A stretch of 7,538 nucleotides of DNA from an uncultured Clostridia bacterium (GTDB taxonomy: Bacteria; Bacillota_A; Clostridia; Oscillospirales; Oscillospiraceae). Shown piece after piece: positions 1-5,506 of the stretch. The notes below the pieces were generated by a model, which was not told the origin of the DNA, did no database searches, and saw only the letters and a list, made by a program, of their open reading frames with translations. The DNA is taken from the NCBI GenBank assembly GCA_946059285.1, contig CAMGMW010000054.1, positions 1 through 7,538 of the forward strand, in the 5' to 3' direction. How positions within the stretch are numbered: the stretch's first letter is position 1; every line of letters begins with the position of its first letter. The position numbers and the translations under genes are program-made.

Positions 1-257
1 CCCATAATCAGGGCGGTCACCAGCAGGTTGACGCACGGATTGCTTATAATGAGATCGATATGGTGCTTTTGTTTACGGATCCGAATAATAACGACCCGTG
101 GGAGGATCAGCAGATTGTGCAGACGATCCACCTTTGCGATACCCATAACGTACCGATTGCCACCAATCTTGCGGCAGCGGAAATGCTGATCATGGGCTTG
201 CAGCGCGGTGATCTTGACTGGCGTGAAATGGTTCGGCACAGAAAGTCGGTGCGTTGA
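1..257 (+). CDS. mgsA: Methylglyoxal synthase-like protein, C-terminal part (5' end outside window)
   Basis: Methylglyoxal synthase converts dihydroxyacetone phosphate to methylglyoxal and phosphate in the cytoplasm, a bypass of lower glycolysis. The reading frame is open from base 3 and encodes the last 84 residues. Family landmarks seen in order are [11 protein letters not shown] (equivalent to E. coli GGDQQVGALI), the strand [12 protein letters not shown] (IDVLIFFWDP), HNVPIATN (WNIPVATN), and the clostridial-type ending [10 protein letters not shown]. The odd point is that the residue equivalent to E. coli catalytic Asp71 in GGDQQ is His (codon CAC at 18-20). The region around Asp101 is also diverged (PWEDQQ instead of PHDPD). 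The stop codon TGA (255-257) lies just before dapH, so the two are probably cotranscribed. Family membership is secure; enzymatic activity is uncertain because of the replaced aspartate, and the protein could be an MGS-fold paralogue with another role. Confidence 0.85.
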   Translation, partial: HNQGGHQQVDARIAYNEIDMVLLFTDPNNNDPWEDQQIVQTIHLCDTHNVPIATNLAAAEMLIMGLQRGDLDWREMVRHRKSVR

Positions 258-259
258 GT

Positions 260-958
260 ATGGAAGCGTTGGAGATTATTGAAATGATCCGCACTGCGGA
301 GAAAAAAACGCCGGTTCGTGTGGTGCTGAAAGAAAAGGCACCGTGTGAATTTGACGGGGTGGAGTTGTTCCGCGGCGGCGAGGGGCTATGCATTTTATTC
401 GGCGATTGGAATGTACTGGCCCCGCAACTGGAGAAAAACGCGGAGCGCATCAGCGCGCTGCATATCGAGAACGAGGCATGCAACTCGGCGATCCCGATGC
501 TGGACCTTAAAAACCTGCATGCCCGTGTTGAGCCGGGCGCAATCATCCGTGAGGGCGTTGAAATCGGAAATAACGCGGTCATTATGATGGGTGCGATTTT
601 GAATATCGGCGCGGTCGTAGGTGAAGGCACGATGATCGACATGGGCGCGGTGCTGGGCGGAAGGGCAACCGTCGGAAGTTACTGCCACATTGGGGCTGGC
701 GCAGTTCTTGCGGGTGTGATCGAGCCACCCAGCGCGATGCCGGTGACGGTGGGAGATCGTGTGATTGTCGGCGCGAACGCGGTCGTCCTGGAGGGTGTTC
801 ATATCGGCGATCATGCGGTGGTTGCCGCCGGTGCCATTGTCACGAGGGATGTGCCGGAAAATGCTGTGGTTGCCGGAGCTCCGGCGCGGGTGATCAAGTA
901 TCGTGACGAAAAAACCGACGGAAAAACGATCCTCATTGATGCGTTGCGAGAACTGTAA
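260..958 (+). CDS. dapH: 2,3,4,5-tetrahydropyridine-2,6-dicarboxylate N-acetyltransferase
   Basis: DapH acetylates tetrahydrodipicolinate using acetyl-CoA, the branch step of the acetylase route to meso-diaminopimelate and lysine in the cytoplasm. The 232-residue product matches the usual length (~235). Residues 1-70 form the small N-terminal domain. Residues ~84-208 form a left-handed beta helix of hexapeptide repeats, with signatures [11 protein letters not shown] (75-85), [10 protein letters not shown] (88-97), GEGTMIDM (121-128), GGRATVG (133-139), [17 protein letters not shown] (143-159) and [10 protein letters not shown] (171-180). The tail DEKTDGKT matches Bacillus DapH. I chose ATG260, two bases after the mgsA stop, because it aligns with the MDANEII start region of Bacillus DapH. 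A TTG at 254 overlapping the mgsA stop codon would add two residues. No strong Shine-Dalgarno is visible (only AGAAAG near 241), so translation is probably coupled to mgsA. No lysine riboswitch lies in the window. Confidence 0.95.
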   Translation: MEALEIIEMIRTAEKKTPVRVVLKEKAPCEFDGVELFRGGEGLCILFGDWNVLAPQLEKNAERISALHIENEACNSAIPMLDLKNLHARVEPGAIIREGVEIGNNAVIMMGAILNIGAVVGEGTMIDMGAVLGGRATVGSYCHIGAGAVLAGVIEPPSAMPVTVGDRVIVGANAVVLEGVHIGDHAVVAAGAIVTRDVPENAVVAGAPARVIKYRDEKTDGKTILIDALREL

Positions 959-969
959 AAACTGAATAG

Positions 970-1124
970 AAAGCGGACTGATGCAGAAATTACCAGCTCT
1001 GTCATTCCGGGGAAAAAGTGAGAAGCCCAAAACGTTTTATCAAAAGCGTTTTGGTTGCCGCATTGCAGCATAGGCTGCTCCCCGCACTGACCGTTTTGGT
1101 ATTTTGGAAACAGTCCGCTTTTTC
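970..1124 (+). other. Candidate structured RNA or long-range 3' structure
   Basis: Directly visible: an 11-base arm AAAGCGGACTG (970-980) is perfectly complementary to CAGTCCGCTTT (1111-1121), and the 3' arm runs into a TTTTT tract (1119-1123), as in an intrinsic terminator. Inside this closing stem are GCAGA/TCTGT, a 12-bp hairpin with one bulged base (1027-1054, three-base loop ATC), and a five-bp hairpin GCAGC-ATAG-GCTGC (1065-1078). CGGGGA can also pair with TCCCCG to form a mid stem. The arrangement resembles a compact noncoding RNA ending in its own terminator, or a long structured 3' UTR of mgsA-dapH. I do not recognise a known family: no 6S, SRP, tmRNA, RNase P, T-box or common riboswitch core is evident. 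No convincing promoter is seen just upstream. The strand is inferred from the T tract. Confidence 0.4.
1027..1054 (+). repeat. Hairpin CCAAAACGTTTT-ATC-AAAAGCGTTTTGG
   Basis: Inverted repeat of 12 bp with one bulged G and a three-base loop, centred at 1040. It is not followed by a T tract, so it is not a convincing terminator by itself. The right arm CGTTTTGG recurs at 1092-1099, so the left arm has two possible partners. Confidence 0.7.
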
Positions 1125-1151
1125 ATGCGCCTGTATATATTAGCAGGAAAA

Positions 1152-1184
1152 ACAGGCAGGGCACGTTGAACGTGCCCTGTCTGT
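1152..1184. repeat. GC-rich palindrome, copy 1 (related to 1375-1406)
   Basis: Near-perfect inverted repeat: the left arm from ACAGGCAGGGCACG pairs with CGTGCCCTGTCTGT through one G-T pair, with a TTGAA loop region (16 positions if fully extended). No T tract follows, so it does not look like a simple terminator. A diverged second copy, one base shorter, lies 190 bases downstream. Such paired palindromes are typical of dispersed intergenic repeats; whether this one occurs elsewhere in the genome cannot be seen here. Confidence 0.75.
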
Positions 1185-1232
1185 GCAGACTGTCAAAAAC
1201 CGATCCGGTTGAGTATGACGGAGGGAAGGAAA

Positions 1233-1267
1233 GTGTGAAAGGGAACCGTCAGGGTTCCCTTTCGCGT
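1233..1267. repeat. Hairpin GAAAGGGAACC / GGTTCCCTTTC
   Basis: Perfect 11-bp inverted repeat (1237-1247 with 1253-1263) around a five-base loop GTCAG. It extends outward by up to four more positions, mostly G-T wobble pairs. No T tract follows on either strand. It sits in the middle of the block bounded by the two related palindromes. Confidence 0.7.
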
Positions 1268-1288
1268 TCAATGACCCGCCGCAGCGAT

Positions 1289-1332
1289 CAAAATTGCAAA
1301 ATAAAGCCACAACAAATGATTTTGCAATTTTG
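1289..1332. repeat. A/T-rich perfect palindrome, 14-bp arms
   Basis: CAAAATTGCAAAAT (1289-1302) is the exact reverse complement of ATTTTGCAATTTTG (1319-1332), separated by a 16-base loop. It directly abuts the next palindrome at 1333 with no gap, so the two would form stacked hairpins in RNA or a cruciform pair in DNA. Confidence 0.8.
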
Positions 1333-1373
1333 CAGCTTGTCAAAAAAGCCCGACAGGACTTTTTGACAAGCTG
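1333..1373. terminator. Bidirectional intrinsic terminator within a long palindrome
   Basis: The outer arms CAGCTTGTCAAAAA and TTTTTGACAAGCTG are exact complements. The core AAAAAAGCC-CGACA-GGACTTTTT (1342-1364) has the A-tract/stem/T-tract form of bidirectional terminators in Firmicutes. On the minus strand it lies about 65-100 bases past the stop of the two-OB protein gene and gives six T residues. On the plus strand it would end any transcript reading through from dapH. It therefore insulates two convergent units. Confidence 0.7.
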
Positions 1374-1374
1374 A

Positions 1375-1406
1375 ACAGGCAGAGCGTTTGAACGTGCCCT
1401 GCCTGT
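1375..1406. repeat. GC-rich palindrome, copy 2 (related to 1152-1184)
   Basis: ACAGGCAG and CTGCCTGT form a perfect 8-bp outer stem, and the interior TTGAACGTGCCCTG is identical to copy 1. The left arm carries changes (AGAGCGT for GGGCACG with one base missing), so its upper stem is imperfect while copy 1 pairs almost fully. The two copies stand in the same orientation and bracket the 190-base hairpin block. Confidence 0.7.
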
Positions 1407-1436
1407 GGAATCCGGTCTTACCGACCCACCGCCGTG

Positions 1437-2042
1437 CTACTCGGCATTTGGCTCGGCAGAGATCACCGAGACCTCGTATGCGGTGCGCTGCTCCGGATTT
1501 CCGTCAACGAGCTTGATGTAAGCGCGGCTTTGCAGCCGTCCGTTCAGGGTGACGGATGTTCCGACTTTCCAAGCCGCTGCCTCCTGTGCGGCTCTGCCCC
1601 AGAGAATGCAAGGTAGATAATCCGCACGGTGATAGGGACGGTTGACTGCCAGCATGATATCACAGATCTCTCGCCCGAGGGGTGTCCGCCGGTATGTCGG
1701 CTCCTTGCAGATGATGCCGCTCAGCCGAACCTGATTGTCATGGGGCGCGTTGCAGACCTCTATTGTTTCGGCAAGCACGGAGATAATCAGCCGCCGCCCA
1801 TCGGAAGCGCGGTTGTTAAAGGAGCGAATCTGTCCGGTGATCTTCAGACTGCTTCCCTCCGCTGCCTCTGTGTGCGAGAGCAGCTCCGCGCTTGCGAGGA
1901 TCGGAAGCGTGTCCGTTGTGCCGGAAAGACGGGCGACCTCCATCGTGAAGGAATAAAAACGGCGACCGTGATTGTCGTGTGAAAAAACCGGTGCGGATGC
2001 CAGTGCGCCGATCAATTCGATATGATTTGCAGTATGTTCCAT
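1437..2042 (-). CDS. Single-stranded DNA-binding protein with two tandem OB folds
   Basis: A 201-residue protein of two SSB-type OB domains. The first spans ~5-96 (NHIELIGALASAPVFSH, then RLIISVLAETIEV). The second spans ~101-197 (NQVRLSGIICKEPTYRRTP, LAVNRP, DYLPCILWGR, SVTLNGRLQSRAY, YEVSVISAE). The second half closely follows the canonical SSB pattern N-x-V-x-L-x-G, TP-G, LAVNRP, G-RLQ-R-Y; the first is more diverged. Typical SSB is one OB fold plus a flexible tail ending in an acidic DDDIPF-like tip. Here there is no tail, and the end is EPNAE, so the usual partner-recruiting tip is absent. It probably binds ssDNA as an accessory protein beside the housekeeping SSB, whose gene is not in this window. 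The start ATG has a good Shine-Dalgarno (GAGGTGG, ~5 bases upstream). It is monocistronic here, with its own promoter and a terminator downstream. The family is known in Clostridia; its role is inferred. Confidence 0.88.
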   Translation of the reverse strand: MEHTANHIELIGALASAPVFSHDNHGRRFYSFTMEVARLSGTTDTLPILASAELLSHTEAAEGSSLKITGQIRSFNNRASDGRRLIISVLAETIEVCNAPHDNQVRLSGIICKEPTYRRTPLGREICDIMLAVNRPYHRADYLPCILWGRAAQEAAAWKVGTSVTLNGRLQSRAYIKLVDGNPEQRTAYEVSVISAEPNAE

Positions 2043-2071
2043 TCTCCCACCTCGTTCAGTTCTTATGGGAG

Positions 2072-2101
2072 AGTATATTCGGCAGCAGGACGAGATATGA
2101 A
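2072..2101 (-). promoter_or_regulatory. Probable promoter of the two-OB SSB gene
   Basis: On the minus strand a TATACT -10 box (2072-2077) is preceded by an 18-base spacer and TTCATA (2096-2101), a weak -35 with four of six consensus bases. The predicted start near 2065 leaves a leader of about 22 bases with the Shine-Dalgarno. The -35 overlaps the T tract of the upstream operon's terminator. Confidence 0.45.
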
Positions 2102-2125
2102 AACCGGAGGAAAGTTCCTCCGGTT
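2102..2125 (-). terminator. Intrinsic terminator of the prmA operon
   Basis: Perfect 11-bp stem AACCGGAGGAA / TTCCTCCGGTT with a two-base gap at the tip (so a four-base or larger loop in practice). On the minus strand it is followed by TTTT and starts two bases past the TAG stop at 2128-2130. The T tract is short but position and stem strength fit well. Confidence 0.85.
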
Positions 2126-2127
2126 AT

Positions 2128-3144
2128 CTATTGGGTCAGCATCGGTCGCAGGATTGCCTGCCCTTCAAAACGGGTGTCCTTCGAATCCGCCAAAAAGACG
2201 AGTTCGGAAAGCTGCTCCTGACCACCGTAGGCCTGAACGTATTTTTCAACTTTCGAGCCGTCCACATCCGGTATGTAAAGCCTGCCGCTGCAGGCGGAAA
2301 CAGGGAATTCAGTCTCGTCGGTTACAAATGAAATCGTCAAATTACTGCCGGTGAAAAATGTGGTCAGCTCCTGAGCGGCTTCCGCCACAAGCTGAGCGCG
2401 GGTCTTGTCTGACTTATAATCGATGTTATTGCTGGCGGGAAAGCGGAATTCGGAAAAGGCGACCTCCTGAAAACCAAGGCTGGAAAGCTCCCGGGCGATC
2501 TGCATCAGATAGGACACGACGGTCTCACTCGCCGGGTCCAGCCAATAACAGGAACGTTCATCCATCCATAACGCACCGCCGGAAAGGGGCAGACCGCAGG
2601 TCTGATGCTCCAGAGCGAAGGCGGAATCACAAAAAGCGGGGATTTCCGCGATCATGTAAAAGCCGTGGGAACGCAGATATGAGATCAGTTGGTCGATCCC
2701 CTCAATGTCCACATCAGCGGTCGGGGCACCATCAATCGAGGTGGAGTAGTAGAAGTTGCCGAAAATGCTCTTGAGCTGGAGCATTACCGCGCAAGGTTCC
2801 TTTAATGCGCGGACAGTATCCAGCACCTTTTGCGGGTCCCGCAGCATTTTCGTGGTGATATAGAAGCCGCTCATATCGGTGATAGTATCACTGTTGTCCA
2901 CAGCCGCCTGCACGATGAGCTGCGCGTCTCCGACCACTGGTCTTGCGTCGGCAGGCGCAGAGGGGGCGGCGTCGCTTTCGCTGACCTTCAGATTCAGATG
3001 CGCGCCCTCACGGTCATAGGTGACATACGGCTCCAGATAAATCAGGAGCGTGATGGAAGCAACCGCCACAACACAGACAATGACCAGCAGAGTCCGCAGC
3101 ACTTTTTTCAACAGCAGCTTTCTGCGGTAGGAAATTCGAAGCAT
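2128..3144 (-). CDS. Membrane-anchored glycoside-hydrolase-like protein (DUF4015-type)
   Basis: A 338-residue protein with a basic N-terminus (RRKLLLKKVLR), one membrane segment at ~18-36 and no cleavage site that I can identify, so it is probably an anchored protein facing outward. A low-complexity Ala/Pro/Ser linker (~55-70) leads to a domain from ~75 to the end with TIM-barrel-like spacing: GFYITTKML (93-101), GFYMIAEIPAFCD (161-173), WLDPAS (201-206), IARELSSLGFQEVAFSEFRFP (216-236). The last two segments resemble the WL(N/D)P and F-D-Y-(I/V)-RFP motifs of DUF4015 putative glycosidases. Here the D-Y positions are S-E. No substrate can be assigned. The start has a strong Shine-Dalgarno (AAAGGAG, nine bases before ATG). 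It follows prmA by 19 bases, so it is the second gene of that operon, and ends at a clear terminator. Family assignment is by eye, moderately sure; catalysis is unproven. Confidence 0.7.
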   Translation of the reverse strand: MLRISYRRKLLLKKVLRTLLVIVCVVAVASITLLIYLEPYVTYDREGAHLNLKVSESDAAPSAPADARPVVGDAQLIVQAAVDNSDTITDMSGFYITTKMLRDPQKVLDTVRALKEPCAVMLQLKSIFGNFYYSTSIDGAPTADVDIEGIDQLISYLRSHGFYMIAEIPAFCDSAFALEHQTCGLPLSGGALWMDERSCYWLDPASETVVSYLMQIARELSSLGFQEVAFSEFRFPASNNIDYKSDKTRAQLVAEAAQELTTFFTGSNLTISFVTDETEFPVSACSGRLYIPDVDGSKVEKYVQAYGGQEQLSELVFLADSKDTRFEGQAILRPMLTQ

Positions 3145-3163
3145 AGGATGTTACTCCTTTGAG

Positions 3164-4126
3164 TTATTTTGCAATCAGGCAGCACCATTCGCCTGTTTCT
3201 TCGCCGCCGACGATATGCAAACCGGACGCGGCGATGGCATCGCATACCTCCTGCCGGCGGGCGCAGAGAATGCCGGAGCAGAGAAACACGCCGCCCTCGC
3301 GCATGAATTGGGGAACGACGGGTAGAAGCTGCAGAATTACGTCAGCTACGATGTTAGCGCAGACGATGTCATATCCGCCGATGGCAAGCCGCTCCATAAA
3401 CCCGCGGTCTGTCACCACGTCGCCCGTGTAGGCGGCGAAGCGGTCCGCGCCGAAGCCGTTGCGCAATGCGTTGCCGACCGAGATATGGGCAGCCGCCGGG
3501 TCGATGTCCACGCCAATGGCGCGCTTTGCCCCCAGACGCAACGCACTGACAGACAAAATGCCGCTGCCGCTGCCAAGGTCGGCAACACATTCACCACCGT
3601 GCACCAGATGCTCCAGCGCCCGCATGCACATCTGCGTCGATGCGTGCTCACCGGTGCCGAAGGTCAGCCCCAGATCTAAGATCACGGGTAGTCTGCCCTG
3701 CGTGTCGTCTACCGTCATCCACTGCGGTACAACCAACAGACGATCACCAACCGGGAGAGGACGGTAGTTCTTTTTCCAGGAGTTTTCCCAGTCCTCCTCC
3801 GGCACATTTTCCAGTCGGAGCGTCAGAGGACCGAAATTACAGCCGGGGTAACGATTCGGGAGCTGCGCCAGCAGCTTATGCAGGGCGACCAGCTGTACTT
3901 CTGCCGAAGAGGCTTCCAAATACAGCCGTATCTGGGACAAACCCTCCATTTTTTCAGCCAGCGTTTCGTCAACATAGTCCCAGTATGCCCGGGAAAGCTC
4001 TAAAAATTGATGAAATTCTTCACAGTCGTCAATAATAAAGCTGTCAAATCCGGTTTGCGTCAGTTCCGCACACAACAGCTCGATGCCGTCTGATGCCGTT
4101 CGGATGGTCACTTCCGTCCATTGCAT
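3164..4126 (-). CDS. prmA: Ribosomal protein L11 methyltransferase
   Basis: PrmA transfers methyl groups from S-adenosylmethionine to amino groups of ribosomal protein L11 in the cytoplasm. The 320-residue product has the family's two parts. The N-terminal substrate-recognition domain starts MQWTEVTIRT and carries WENSWKKNYRP (113-123). The Rossmann methyltransferase domain has GLTFGTGEHAST (153-164), SAM motif I DLGSGSGIL (183-191), the acidic GVDIDP (205-210) and ANIVADVI (257-264). All expected motifs are present; the GTGEHAST loop differs from the common GTGTHPTT but keeps its form. I chose ATG at 4126, which starts like other PrmA proteins and has GGAGGTG (4136-4142) nine bases upstream. 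The ATG at 4144 would overlap that Shine-Dalgarno. It is first in a two-gene operon with its own promoter, divergent from ymfF. Slightly longer than the ~295-310 residues usual in other bacteria. Confidence 0.95.
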   Translation of the reverse strand: MQWTEVTIRTASDGIELLCAELTQTGFDSFIIDDCEEFHQFLELSRAYWDYVDETLAEKMEGLSQIRLYLEASSAEVQLVALHKLLAQLPNRYPGCNFGPLTLRLENVPEEDWENSWKKNYRPLPVGDRLLVVPQWMTVDDTQGRLPVILDLGLTFGTGEHASTQMCMRALEHLVHGGECVADLGSGSGILSVSALRLGAKRAIGVDIDPAAAHISVGNALRNGFGADRFAAYTGDVVTDRGFMERLAIGGYDIVCANIVADVILQLLPVVPQFMREGGVFLCSGILCARRQEVCDAIAASGLHIVGGEETGEWCCLIAK

Positions 4127-4152
4127 TGTCAGACACACCTCCATTCTACTCT

Positions 4153-4181
4153 ATTCTACAGGATTCTGCGGGGAATAACAA
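4153..4181 (-). promoter_or_regulatory. prmA promoter
   Basis: On the minus strand, TTGTTA (-35, 4176-4181), a 17-base spacer and TAGAAT (-10, 4153-4158) form a good sigma-A-type promoter. Predicted start near 4146 gives a leader of about 20 bases that carries the GGAGGTG ribosome site. Confidence 0.65.
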
Positions 4182-4194
4182 GATGATTTTTTGC

Positions 4195-4222
4195 TTTCTT
4201 TTTGCGAAAAATGGTGTATAAT
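4195..4222 (+). promoter_or_regulatory. Promoter of the ymfF-ymfH-lgt operon
   Basis: A perfect TATAAT -10 box lies at 4217-4222, about 25 bases before the ymfF ATG, with an AAAGGGTG ribosome site at 4233-4240. The -35 is unclear: TTTCTT (4195-4200, 16-base spacer) or TTGCTT (4191-4196, 20-base spacer) are the best candidates, within a T-rich tract. Confidence 0.6.
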
Positions 4223-4246
4223 GATAAAAACGAAAGGGTGAGTCAA

Positions 4247-5506
4247 ATGATCCGAACCATTGAGGTGACGCATGGCGTGACATTGCACGCGGCGCAGACA
4301 GATAAATTCAAAACAGGCTGCTTCAGTGTTAATTTCCTGCGCCCCCATTGCCGGGCGTATGCCGCGATCGACGCGCTGCTTCCCAGCGTCCTTCTGCGGG
4401 CAACGGAGCGCTATCCGGATATACGCAGTATTTCAGCGCGGCTGGACGAGCTGTATGGCGCAAGCTTCGGCACATTGGTGCGTCTTAAGGGCGAGGTCAA
4501 AAGCATCGGCTTTTATGCGGATTTTATTGAAGATGCCTTTCTGCCGGAAGGGGAAATGGTCTTTGCGCCCATGGTTGATTTTTTGCGTGAGGTACTGTAC
4601 CGCCCGTATCTGGAAAACGGCTGCTTTGCCGAGCGGTTTGTGGAGGGAGAAAAGCAGAACCTGATCAACGCGATTGAAGCGGCGCAGAATGACAAACGGG
4701 CATTCGCTGTCCTGCGCCTACGGCAGATCATGTGTGAAGGTGAGAACTTCGGCGTGCCGCGGTTGGGCTATGCGGAGGATGTGGAGAAAATCACGCCGCA
4801 GATGCTGTACAAGCACTATTTGCAGGTAATCTCCGAGGCACGAACAGAGCTGTTTTACGCCGGCAGGCGCGAAGCGGAGGAAGTGGCGGAGATGCTCCGC
4901 CCGATCTTTGCACCGCGTGCGGCAGCAGGACCGATCTCCACACAGGTGATTCCGGCGGCGACGCGGGTCCGGGAGGTCGAAGAATCGTTTGACGTGACAC
5001 AAGGAAAGCTTGCCATCGGGATGCGTACCGGTATTACGCAGCGGGATGCAGAGTATCCGGCGCTGGTGCTGCTCAACGCTGTCTACGGCAGTGGGGTGAC
5101 CAGTAAGCTGTTTTCCAATGTGCGTGAGAAGCTGTCCGTCTGCTATTATGCCAACTCTATGCTGGAAAAAACCAAGGGTGTGATGCTCGTATCCTCCGGC
5201 ATCGAGTTTGAAAACTATGAGCTTGCAAAGCGGGCAATCCTGAATGAGCTGGAGGCGTGCCGCAGAGGAGAGATCTCTGACGAGGAGCTGGAATCGGCAC
5301 GCCGTGCGGTGCTGTCGGCACTGCGGGCGGCGCTGGACGCGCCGGCACGGCTGGACGATTTTTATATTGCGAAAGCGATTGCCGGCGGCGATGATATCGA
5401 AGTACTGATCGAGAAAATCAGAGCGTTGACACGAGACGATCTGGTGCGGGCCGCGAGAAAGATTACCACCGATACGATTTATTTCCTGAAGGGAGAAGAC
5501 GCATGA
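4247..5506 (+). CDS. ymfF: M16-family peptidase-like protein YmfF (non-catalytic partner)
   Basis: A 419-residue M16-fold protein matching YmfF, now often named EF-P 5-aminopentanol modification-associated protein. No HxxEH zinc motif is present: the equivalent place reads ALLPSVLLRATERYPD (43-58), so it should be proteolytically inactive by itself. The N-terminal M16 repeat includes LDELYGASFG (67-76). The C-terminal repeat has GSGVTSKLFSNVREKLSVCYY (281-301), which keeps the arginine and tyrosine used in M16 proteins for substrate positioning. M16 peptidases commonly work as pairs of one catalytic and one non-catalytic subunit, so the natural partner is the YmfH encoded next, overlapping it by ATGA. 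I chose ATG4247 because AAAGGGTG lies seven bases upstream and the -10 box (4217-4222) lies inside any longer reading frame. Cytoplasmic, no signal peptide. Family call is firm; the cellular substrate is not shown here. Confidence 0.9.
   Translation: MIRTIEVTHGVTLHAAQTDKFKTGCFSVNFLRPHCRAYAAIDALLPSVLLRATERYPDIRSISARLDELYGASFGTLVRLKGEVKSIGFYADFIEDAFLPEGEMVFAPMVDFLREVLYRPYLENGCFAERFVEGEKQNLINAIEAAQNDKRAFAVLRLRQIMCEGENFGVPRLGYAEDVEKITPQMLYKHYLQVISEARTELFYAGRREAEEVAEMLRPIFAPRAAAGPISTQVIPAATRVREVEESFDVTQGKLAIGMRTGITQRDAEYPALVLLNAVYGSGVTSKLFSNVREKLSVCYYANSMLEKTKGVMLVSSGIEFENYELAKRAILNELEACRRGEISDEELESARRAVLSALRAALDAPARLDDFYIAKAIAGGDDIEVLIEKIRALTRDDLVRAARKITTDTIYFLKGEDA

Noticed and set aside
395..1030. 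211-codon minus-strand open frame opposite dapH
   Set aside because: Its composition (many His, Arg, Asp) is that of an antisense shadow of the hexapeptide repeats in dapH.
970..1121. MITE interpretation of the 11-bp inverted arms
   Set aside because: No target-site duplication is visible outside the arms, and the T tract and internal hairpins fit an RNA structure better. Not excluded until a genome search is done.
1140..1366. Short open frames on both strands in the intergenic block (67 and 66 codons)
   Set aside because: They run through inverted repeats, lack ribosome sites and show no protein-like pattern. They are better explained as by-products of the repeat sequence.
959..1436. CRISPR array or phage attachment region in the repeat-rich gap
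   Set aside because: The repeats are palindromes of different sequence and irregular spacing, not identical direct repeats with regular spacers, and no tRNA, integrase or cas gene is near.
4127..4144. Alternative prmA start at ATG 4144
   Set aside because: It would use no ribosome site of its own and overlaps the GGAGGTG that serves ATG 4126. PrmA proteins normally begin at the M-x-W-T-E-V segment.
4202..4246. N-terminal extension of ymfF from TTG 4202
   Set aside because: The extension contains the TATAAT promoter box and the ribosome site, so it cannot be part of the main product.
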